DNA of 5,499 bases from Chlamydiota bacterium (GTDB taxonomy: Bacteria; Chlamydiota; Chlamydiia; Chlamydiales; JAJFMK01): contig JAJFMK010000304.1 in assembly GCA_021772215.1 (NCBI GenBank), positions 1-5,499 on the forward strand, read 5' to 3'. The notes under the pieces were generated by a model. That model worked only from the letters and a program-made list of their open reading frames with translations. It did no database searches and was not told the DNA's origin. Below are positions 1-5,469 of the stretch, piece by piece. Each line of letters opens with the position of its first letter. The first letter of the stretch is position 1. A program made the translations under genes and the position numbers.

Positions 1-735
1 GGGCTGCGTTTTGGCAGAATATGCGAAATTGCCGACGATCTCTACATCATTAGTTGACCCGAGGCTGTATCCAGAACCTACGGAAAATGGGCTACTTGAA
101 TTTGAAATATCGATAATTTCTAGATCTGTAGCTGAAAAAAACGCTAGTGGTCCAGCTACAGAAATGGGGGAACTAGACGTCGTGCCGACAGTACCTGCCA
201 GTGTTGGTGAATTGGGATTGGAGATGTCGACTATCTCAACACCAACGCCGTTAACGCTCAAGTAAGCATAGGGTTCGACAATAGTGATTGCCGTTGCGCT
301 TCCTGTTGTTGAAAAAGTACTAATTAGCGAAGGAGAGGCAGGGTTTGCAATGTCAAGTATAACCAAACCACCTCCTTCATCTGCAATAAATGCTTTCGTA
401 TTGTCAATCTCAATACCTACTGCATTCCCTGAAGTGTCATAAGACCCCATAGCAGTGGGATTGCCAAGGTCTGAAATATCAAGTACCAGCAAACCACTAG
501 CGCCATTTGCAACAAATGCGAGGTCTCCATTAACTTTAACAGCGAATGGTGTCGCAGTTGCAAAAGTACTTAGCTGAATAGGAGCTGAGCTTAAAGATAG
601 CCAGCTAGGCAGAGGCTCTCCCTTAGCTGATGTTATTGAGAGGTGCGGGAGCTGAGAGTCAGGGTCATTAAATAGCTGATTAGCGTTGATATTTAACGTG
701 AAAAACTGGTTGGCAGTAAGCGATTGAGTCGCAAT
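1..735 (-). repeat. Repeat unit 2 (incomplete): CADG first half and four propeller motifs
   Basis: The module of unit 1 begins again at residue 464. It has a well-formed CADG first half containing FNDPDS (485-490) and LPSWLSL (505-511), followed by propeller motifs LLVLDI 545, LVILDI 587, VEIVDI 629 and LEIIDI 668 (spacing 42, 42, 39). The PSWL motifs of the two units are 387 residues apart. The window ends inside the fifth blade (NFAYSA near residue 704), so about three further motifs and a CADG second half are expected beyond base 1. Confidence 0.7.
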
Positions 736-2124
736 ATTAGACAGGAGAAAGGGAGCGCGGCTGACGTGGAGATCAAAGATGTCAGAGGCACTATTTCCGA
801 GGCCATCACTAGTTGAAACCAAAAAGGCCTTACTTCCCACGTCTATGGCAGAAGGGGCTCCAAATAAAACCCCATTTTTTCCATTGAGATAGTCTATGGC
901 ATATAAACCAAAGTAATCGTCGACCAAATATACAATCGAATCCTTGACGAATGAAGCTTTAGGCTTGCTCGCGCTTTTTGAAGTGATGTCACGTGAAGTG
1001 ACCAATGTAGGTGAGCTCGGGTTCGATACGTCGACAATCTGAAAATCATCACATGGTAATAAAATGAAATTTCCCGGAACAAAAGCCACTGTATCTGCCC
1101 CACATCCTGAAGAGAAAGTGCTAATTAGGGATGGAGACGTAACATCTGAGACATCTAGGATATGCAGTCCAGAAATATATGCTGTCGTACCACGAAATAT
1201 TGTTTCTCCACTCATAGGAAGAGAGCCAACAATGGTAGGCGAAGAGGGATTAGAAACATCAATAATTTCCGTACCAGAGGATTCTGATATGAAAACATGG
1301 TTACCATAGATCGCAACGCGCTCAGCAGAGTTAGCTGTCACGACTGACCCGATGAGTGTTGGCGAATAAGGATCAAAGATATTGACTATTTGCAAACCCG
1401 ACATCATGTCAGCGATATAGGCAAAATTGGCGTCTACAGCAATATCACTTGTTTGGTTAGGAGTAAAAAACGAGCTAACAAAGCTTGGGTTTTGTGGGCT
1501 GGAGATATCTAGGATTACCATCCCAGAGCTTAGTGTGGCTAAGTAAGCAAAGTTATCCCTTATTGTAATCCGGCAAAAGTCATAAGGTCCTGTGTACGAT
1601 CCTACAGAAATGAAGTTGGTGGGTTGAACAACATTAAGAACGCGCAGGTCATAGTTGATATCAATGTAGTAAGCAAAATCTCCTGAAACAGCAATATCTC
1701 TCCCATTTTCAGCTGCTACGCCGGGATTACCGTAATACTCCAATACGTTTGCAAAAGTTAACCAAGAGGGTAGTGATCCTCCATTTGCTGTAGCGGCAGA
1801 AGGATTTAAGGTCATTGCGTTAGGGCCTGTGTAGGTAAAAGGATCCAACGTATGGAGATGCAGGCGAAATTGCTCTCCTGGAGTGGCGACTTGATCTGGA
1901 ATACGAGATTGGACACTAAGAGCATCCATCGTAGGTGGCCATCCTCGAGCAAGAGAGCGGAATTTAGTGAAAGTCCCTTCGGAACCAGTAGCTTTTGCAG
2001 CGGCTGCAATGGTTTCACGAGCAATATCTGCAATCGCTAATGTGGCAAAGGATAAAGCAACTCCTCTTGCGCATTGCACTAAAGATAGGGTGTAGGACTT
2101 ATGGGCTGAAACGACTTGGGGCAT
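1..2124 (-). CDS. Large LVIVD beta-propeller / CADG-like repeat protein, 3' end beyond the window
   Basis: Reading the minus strand from the ATG at 2124 gives 708 uninterrupted codons to base 1, so the C-terminus is missing. Residues 1-74 are an Ala-rich, helical-looking N-terminus without a classical signal peptide. Residues 75-124 resemble the first half of a cadherin-like CADG/He_PIG domain, ending LPSWLTF. Residues 141-412 hold seven LVIVD-type motifs: RVLNVV 161, MVILDI 202, LQIVNI 244, TEIIDV 285, LHILDV 320, FQIVDV 361 and LYAIDY 407. They are mostly followed by an (S/N)P..P turn. Residues 417-454 look like the second CADG half (FGAP, DVG, ASDIFDLHV). A second CADG first half (464-511) and four more motifs (545, 587, 629, 668) follow. 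LVIVD repeats form beta-propellers, usually in surface or secreted proteins of unknown function. A binding or adhesion role is inference. The gene lies downstream of the tfoX-domain gene on the same strand. The frame and repeat family are very clear; the function is unknown. Confidence 0.93.
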   Translation of the reverse strand, partial: MPQVVSAHKSYTLSLVQCARGVALSFATLAIADIARETIAAAAKATGSEGTFTKFRSLARGWPPTMDALSVQSRIPDQVATPGEQFRLHLHTLDPFTYTGPNAMTLNPSAATANGGSLPSWLTFANVLEYYGNPGVAAENGRDIAVSGDFAYYIDINYDLRVLNVVQPTNFISVGSYTGPYDFCRITIRDNFAYLATLSSGMVILDISSPQNPSFVSSFFTPNQTSDIAVDANFAYIADMMSGLQIVNIFDPYSPTLIGSVVTANSAERVAIYGNHVFISESSGTEIIDVSNPSSPTIVGSLPMSGETIFRGTTAYISGLHILDVSDVTSPSLISTFSSGCGADTVAFVPGNFILLPCDDFQIVDVSNPSSPTLVTSRDITSKSASKPKASFVKDSIVYLVDDYFGLYAIDYLNGKNGVLFGAPSAIDVGSKAFLVSTSDGLGNSASDIFDLHVSRAPFLLSNIATQSLTANQFFTLNINANQLFNDPDSQLPHLSITSAKGEPLPSWLSLSSAPIQLSTFATATPFAVKVNGDLAFVANGASGLLVLDISDLGNPTAMGSYDTSGNAVGIEIDNTKAFIADEGGGLVILDIANPASPSLISTFSTTGSATAITIVEPYAYLSVNGVGVEIVDISNPNSPTLAGTVGTTSSSPISVAGPLAFFSATDLEIIDISNSSSPFSVGSGYSLGSTNDVEIVGNFAYSAKTQP
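763..1902 (-). repeat. Repeat unit 1: CADG first half, seven-motif propeller, CADG second half
   Basis: This protein-level module lies within the large minus-strand gene. It covers residues 75-454: CADG-like strands up to PSWL at 119-122, then seven propeller motifs about 41 residues apart (one gap of 35, one of 46), then a CADG-like tail with FGAP (421-424), DVG (428-430) and ASD.F.L.V (446-454). Seven motifs suit a closed seven-bladed propeller. The two flanking pieces together give the length and motif order of one ordinary CADG domain. The reading as a propeller inserted into a CADG domain is an inference from motif order. Confidence 0.7.
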
Positions 2125-2239
2125 CGACCTTATTCCCTTTGTAGACACAGAATAATTCGCAAATCAGTGTCTCCTTAACGCTCTACAAATACATTAATTT
2201 TTACATTAAGTAAAGAATTTTATTGCGAAAAATTAAACT
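2125..2239. other. AT-rich spacer between tfoX-domain gene and propeller gene
   Basis: These 115 bases separate two genes on the minus strand. No convincing rho-independent terminator follows the upstream gene. On the plus strand the octamer TACATTAA occurs twice (2190-2197 and 2202-2209), 12 bases apart. On the minus strand a strong Shine-Dalgarno-like TTAAGGAG (2171-2178) lies eight bases before a TTG that opens an 11-codon frame ending five bases before the propeller ATG. A minus-strand TTTACT then 17 bases then TATTTG could be a poor promoter, but the -10 match is weak. Whether the propeller gene has its own promoter cannot be decided by eye. Confidence 0.4.
2134..2139 (-). promoter_or_regulatory. 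Probable ribosome binding site of the propeller gene
   Basis: On the minus strand AAGGGA lies nine bases upstream of the ATG at 2124, a normal Shine-Dalgarno distance, and supports that start. A second AAGG (2128-2131) is only three bases from the ATG and is too close. An in-frame TGA lies upstream (about 2163-2165), leaving only a GTG at about 2148 as an alternative start. Confidence 0.5.
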
Positions 2240-2581
2240 CTATTTCTTTTTTGCTCTGACATAAGCTTTACAAGCTTCTTGGACCCATTTGCTTAAGAGG
2301 GAAGAGTCTGAGAGGACTGAATCGGGCACCTCCCAATAGGACATTTCAACGGGCTTACTTTTTCCTTCGTAGACAAAAGGAACGCTTCCCAACTCCACAT
2401 AACTTGGCTTCGTCTTTTCATCGACCTTGAAGTAGAGAGTATCGTAGGCAATAATGCCGAAGAAGATGCCGTTTTTATAGAGGCCATATCCCCCAAACAT
2501 TCTGCGATAGGTAATGCCACAAATCTCTGAAAAAGCCTCGCGAAGGAGAAAATCTAAATAGGGCGATGTTTTGGCTGCCAT
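2240..2581 (-). CDS. TfoX N-terminal-domain protein
   Basis: This is a 113-residue protein with the signature of the TfoX N-terminal domain (PF04993 type): RRMFGGYGLY at 26-35, followed by a Gly-Ile-Phe-Phe-Gly strand, LYFKVDE at 49-55, PFVYEG at 68-73, and the conserved SYWEVP at 81-86 before a C-terminal helix ending in a Lys-rich tail. Full-length TfoX/Sxy proteins regulate natural competence in gamma-proteobacteria and have a second, C-terminal domain. This protein is the N-terminal domain alone, a common standalone small protein of unknown function, so a competence role should not be assumed. The ATG is preceded on the minus strand by GAGGG about 13 bases away, a slightly long spacing. 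It is divergent from the antiporter gene and upstream of the propeller gene on the same strand. Confidence 0.88.
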   Translation of the reverse strand: MAAKTSPYLDFLLREAFSEICGITYRRMFGGYGLYKNGIFFGIIAYDTLYFKVDEKTKPSYVELGSVPFVYEGKSKPVEMSYWEVPDSVLSDSSLLSKWVQEACKAYVRAKKK

Positions 2582-2613
2582 GATTTTGCAAGTCCCTCTT
2601 TCATTAAAAAATA

Positions 2614-2642
2614 TTGTCCCTTTCTCTTACAACATCTATTTT
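2614..2642 (+). promoter_or_regulatory. Candidate sigma70-type promoter for the antiporter-malQ pair
   Basis: TTGTCC (2614-2619) matches the -35 consensus at four of six bases. Exactly 17 bases later TATTTT (2637-2642) matches the -10 consensus at four of six. Transcription would begin near 2649, giving a leader of about 45 bases before the ATG at 2694. That is consistent with this start and not with a start further upstream. The match is moderate and such pairs occur by chance in AT-rich DNA. Confidence 0.3.
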
Positions 2643-2663
2643 TTCGAAAAACCCTTCCCACAA

Positions 2664-2685
2664 TCAAGTTTTTTTTGTAACTTGA
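2664..2685 (+). repeat. 7-bp inverted repeat just upstream of the antiporter start
   Basis: TCAAGTT (2664-2670) and AACTTGA (2679-2685) are perfect inverted copies around an eight-base, T-rich loop. The repeat ends eight bases before the ATG at 2694, where a ribosome binding site would be expected, and no good Shine-Dalgarno sequence is present. It could be an operator or an mRNA hairpin affecting initiation. Confidence 0.4.
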
Positions 2686-2693
2686 AAAATCAG

Positions 2694-3908
2694 ATGACAA
2701 CAATTTATCCAGATCCTTTTTTACTCTTTATGATGGGCCTGTTGATCGCCATCTCCTTATGGATGAAGGCGGTTTTGCCGCGCTGGAATCTGCCTCCTCT
2801 GGCGGGCTATATCGTTTTGGGATCTCTATTTCGCTTAGGGATAGACACCTTTGAGATCTTTCCCGCAGTCAGCTCTGCAGCTCTTAAATTCCTCTCCGAC
2901 ATCGGCATTGTCGTTTTGCTCTTTCGGATAGGCTTCAGCAGTCATATCAAAGCGCTCATCGAACAGCTCAGCCGCGCAAGCCTCCTGCTCATCTCAGATA
3001 TTGTGTTCACCGCTCTCATCGGCTTCTTGGTCTCCTACTCTCTTCTGGACCTGGCACTAATCCCCTCTCTTTTCGTTGCCATCGCCCTCACAGCGACCAG
3101 CATCGGCGTGACGGTGAGCATCTGGAAAGAGAAAAATATCATGAAGAGTCGAGAGGGTAACCTTCTTCTCGACCTCGCCGCCTTAGATGATCTGGCAACA
3201 ATCCTCCTAATCGGATCCCTCTTTACCCTAGCCCCACAGCTTCACGCCGATATCGATGGGGTGCACCTGTTGACCTTTCTAAACCCCCTTTTTACCATCC
3301 TCTGGAAGTTCTCCCTCTTCTTTTTTCTCTGCTACCTCTTCTCCCACTTCCTAGAAAAGAAGGTGACCCGATTTTTACGTCGTTCTGAGGTGCAGCCCGA
3401 CCCTATGGTCACAATTGTGGGAATCGGCTTCATCATCGCTGCTGTAGCGGCCTTTTTCGACCTCTCCTTAGCTTTAGGTGCTCTCTTTGCCGGGATGGCC
3501 TTCAGCCGCGACCCCGAAGCACTGAAGATGGGCTCCTCTCTTAAGCCGTTAGAAGATCTTTTTATCCCCTTCTTTTTTATCGAGATCGGCTATAACATAT
3601 TGATGCCAAACAGTATGCAGTTTCTCTGGCCCACTGTTTTGATTTTGGTCACAACCGTTTTGGCAAAGGTTCTGGCCGTCGCTTTGCCGGCCGCCCTTCT
3701 TAAAATCCGCGCCGCGTCGGCAATCATCCTTGGTGTCAGTATGATCCCTCGTGCTGAGGTGACGATGATTGCGATGGATCACGGCTTGAGACTCGGCGAC
3801 TGGGCAGTCACACCAACACTCTACACAACAGTGGTTCTTGTCTGCTTAGCAACGAGCATCTTGACGCCTCTTATTTTGGCCCCATTAATACAGCAGAGAA
3901 AATCATGA
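2694..3908 (+). CDS. CPA2-family cation:proton antiporter, membrane domain only (KefB/NapA-like)
   Basis: The protein is 404 residues from the chosen ATG, with about 13 hydrophobic segments spread from residue 6 to 400. Family signatures are PPLAGYIVLG (34-43), LTATSIGVTVSIW (132-144, a broken-helix motif), LAALDDLATILL (161-172) with the Asp-Asp pair at 165-166 that binds the ion in NapA-like antiporters, ALGALFAGMAFSR (260-272), and PRAEV (352-356) with a basic residue near the site. It probably exchanges Na+ or K+ for H+ across the inner membrane. There is no RCK/TrkA-N domain, unlike full-length Kef proteins. The frame stays open upstream to a TTG at 2571. That would add 41 non-membrane residues, overlap the divergent gene's start and precede the candidate promoter, so 2694 is preferred. 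The stop overlaps the malQ start (ATGA). Ion specificity cannot be read from sequence. Confidence 0.9.
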   Translation: MTTIYPDPFLLFMMGLLIAISLWMKAVLPRWNLPPLAGYIVLGSLFRLGIDTFEIFPAVSSAALKFLSDIGIVVLLFRIGFSSHIKALIEQLSRASLLLISDIVFTALIGFLVSYSLLDLALIPSLFVAIALTATSIGVTVSIWKEKNIMKSREGNLLLDLAALDDLATILLIGSLFTLAPQLHADIDGVHLLTFLNPLFTILWKFSLFFFLCYLFSHFLEKKVTRFLRRSEVQPDPMVTIVGIGFIIAAVAAFFDLSLALGALFAGMAFSRDPEALKMGSSLKPLEDLFIPFFFIEIGYNILMPNSMQFLWPTVLILVTTVLAKVLAVALPAALLKIRAASAIILGVSMIPRAEVTMIAMDHGLRLGDWAVTPTLYTTVVLVCLATSILTPLILAPLIQQRKS

Positions 3909-5314
3909 AAAGCTGGAACCTGCTCGAAAACTGTCACCACCATGGAATGGTCATCCCGCTCTTTTCTCTTCGCAGCGAAAAGTCGTGCGGTATCGGCGAA
4001 ATTCCCGATCTTCTGCCCATCTTAGACCTCCTTAAAGATGTCGGGATGGATATCCTACAGCTTCTTCCTCTAAAAGATTCTGATATCGACCCGAGCCCCT
4101 ACAATCCCATCTCTTCATGCGCCCTCAACCCCGCCTATTTAGGACTCGCCTCCCTTCCCTACTCCAAAGATGAGCTCTCTGATCTCCAAAAACTCAACAG
4201 CACCCCTACGGTCGACTGGAAAAAGGTGCGTGAAGCAAAGCAGCGCTGGCTGAAGAGCTACCTTCATAGATTTGGCGAAGAGTTTGAAAAAGAGAGGGAG
4301 TATGAAGAGTTTGTTCAAAGCTCCTCGTGGCTGGAGCCCTATTGCCAATTTCGCGCCCCGCTACAGCGCGAGACCCGCCTGACTCAATACCTTCTCTACA
4401 AGCAGATGAGAGAGGTAAAAAAGCGCGCTGACGAACTCGGCATCCTTTTGATGGGTGACATCCCGATCTTTTTGAGCCGCCGCAGCGTCGATGTCAAAAG
4501 CAACCCCGAACTCTTCCGAAAAGATGGCGACGCCGGCGTTCCCCCCGACGCTTTCAACCCCAATGGGCAGAACTGGGGTTTTCCGATCTACGACTGGGAC
4601 GCCATTGAGGCTGATAACTACCGCATATGGCAAGAGCGGCTTCAGTATGCCCAAAACTTCTACCACCTCTTCCGTATCGACCATATCGTCGGTTTTTTCC
4701 GCGTCTTCACCTTCCCAAGAAGCGGCTCCAAAGCTCACTACGTGCCAAAGAGGCGCACCAAATGGCTTCCTGAAGGAGAGAAGATCTTAAACAAGCTAAC
4801 CAGCCTCACGGATATGCTACCGGTAGGCGAAGACCTCGGCACAATTCCCGATGGGGTGCGTCCCTGTATGAAGAAGCTCTCTATTGCCGGCACAAAGGTG
4901 ATGCGCTGGGAAAGAGACTGGAAGGGCGATAAATCCTTTACTCCGATCGACGAATATGAGCCTTTAAGCCTCACCACCGTATCGACGCACGACACCACCC
5001 TTCTACCGGCTTGGTATCTAAGGGAGACGCGCAATGCAAAAAACCTCTGTAAGGCGCTAGGAATCAAGTGGGAGAAAAAACTGACGACACAGACCCACTT
5101 CGACCTCCTTAAAGCCTCTCACCAAACCTCAAGTCTCTTCCATGTCAATCTGCTCAACGAATACCTTAGCCTAGGTAACCCTCCCCCTTTTGAGAGAATC
5201 AACCTACCCGGCGTCGTTAACGAAACAAACTGGTGTTACCGCTACCCCTACACCGTCGAAGAGCTTCTCGAGCTCGACAACCTCAAGCTTCACATCAAAG
5301 AGCTGCTTCGCTAG
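3905..5314 (+). CDS. malQ: 4-alpha-glucanotransferase (amylomaltase, GH77)
   Basis: MalQ transfers alpha-1,4-glucan segments between malto-oligosaccharides in the cytoplasm, linking glycogen breakdown to glucose. The N-terminus has PLFSLRSEKSCGIGE (18-32), then LQLLPL (51-56), SPYNPISSCALNP (64-76), GDIPIF (184-189) and PPDAFNPNGQNWGFPIYDW (213-231). All three GH77 catalytic acids are visible: Asp259 in FRIDHIVGF (nucleophile), Glu309 in GEDLGT (acid/base) and Asp363 in STHDTTL. The C-terminus has the HQTSSLF and INLPG...NW.YR motifs. At 469 residues it is shorter than the usual 500 or more, but both ends and the active site are present, so it looks complete and probably active. The start overlaps the antiporter stop by ATGA and lacks a strong Shine-Dalgarno sequence, so translational coupling is likely. 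Codons are strongly C-ending. Confidence 0.97.
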   Translation: MKSWNLLENCHHHGMVIPLFSLRSEKSCGIGEIPDLLPILDLLKDVGMDILQLLPLKDSDIDPSPYNPISSCALNPAYLGLASLPYSKDELSDLQKLNSTPTVDWKKVREAKQRWLKSYLHRFGEEFEKEREYEEFVQSSSWLEPYCQFRAPLQRETRLTQYLLYKQMREVKKRADELGILLMGDIPIFLSRRSVDVKSNPELFRKDGDAGVPPDAFNPNGQNWGFPIYDWDAIEADNYRIWQERLQYAQNFYHLFRIDHIVGFFRVFTFPRSGSKAHYVPKRRTKWLPEGEKILNKLTSLTDMLPVGEDLGTIPDGVRPCMKKLSIAGTKVMRWERDWKGDKSFTPIDEYEPLSLTTVSTHDTTLLPAWYLRETRNAKNLCKALGIKWEKKLTTQTHFDLLKASHQTSSLFHVNLLNEYLSLGNPPPFERINLPGVVNETNWCYRYPYTVEELLELDNLKLHIKELLR

Positions 5315-5324
5315 AATCTTGGCC

Positions 5325-5414
5325 ATGTTTAAGTGGCTATTTGTCCTCCTTTCTTTAAATCTCCAGGCGTACACCCTCTTCCTTGAAAAGGAGAAGTTAT
5401 TCTTGAAGAGATAA
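5325..5414 (+). CDS. Possible tiny signal-peptide ORF, perhaps the front of a frameshifted gene
   Basis: An ATG ten bases after the malQ stop opens 29 codons. They begin MFKWLFVLLSLNLQA, which looks like a signal peptide or single membrane helix, and stop at 5412-5414. In another frame the sequence is open from 5387 to a TGA at 5471-5473, reading VILEEIKLDFG then VQAGKGVAEQLGYI. Adding one base near 5393-5396 would join the two into a secreted peptide of about 50 residues whose stop would overlap the ATG at 5470. There is no clear ribosome binding site. I do not recognise a family. It may be a broken small gene, a sequencing error, or chance. Confidence 0.3.
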   Translation: MFKWLFVLLSLNLQAYTLFLEKEKLFLKR

Positions 5415-5469
5415 AGCTCGATTTTGGCGTGCAGGCGGGCAAAGGAGTCGCTGAACAATTAGGGTACAT

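Larger units (their letters stand above)
2582..2693. promoter_or_regulatory. Divergent intergenic region between tfoX-domain gene and antiporter gene
   Basis: These 112 AT-rich bases would carry the promoters of both divergent genes if the antiporter starts at 2694. Features seen are a plus-strand promoter-like pair, a 12-bp palindrome centred on TTCGAA (2640-2651), and a 7-bp inverted repeat close to the antiporter start (2664-2685). No good minus-strand promoter was found. The best was TTGTAA, 17 bases, TTTTAA, which is weak. Confidence 0.5.

Noticed and set aside
11..1309. Plus-strand open frames at 11-265 and 1064-1309
   Set aside because: They lie opposite the long propeller gene. Their sequences are the complement of its repeated motifs and show no family resemblance.
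2240..2581. Competence regulator tfoX/sxy
   Set aside because: Only the N-terminal domain is present. The C-terminal domain typical of the competence regulators is absent, so the gene symbol was not assigned.
2571..2693. Upstream extension of the antiporter frame to a TTG at 2571 (41 extra residues)
   Set aside because: The start is a rare codon with no ribosome binding site. It overlaps the first codons of the divergent tfoX-domain gene and lies before the only plausible promoter. The added residues do not resemble the family N-terminus, whereas the ATG at 2694 leads directly into the first membrane segment.
5380..5392. Hairpin TCCTT-GAA-AAGGA after malQ as a terminator
   Set aside because: The stem has only five base pairs, contains few G-C pairs and is not followed by a run of T, so it would not make a convincing rho-independent terminator.
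4139..5458. Minus-strand and alternate-frame ORFs across malQ
   Set aside because: MalQ has all its conserved motifs in a single uninterrupted frame. The others are low-complexity shadows of its C-rich codons.
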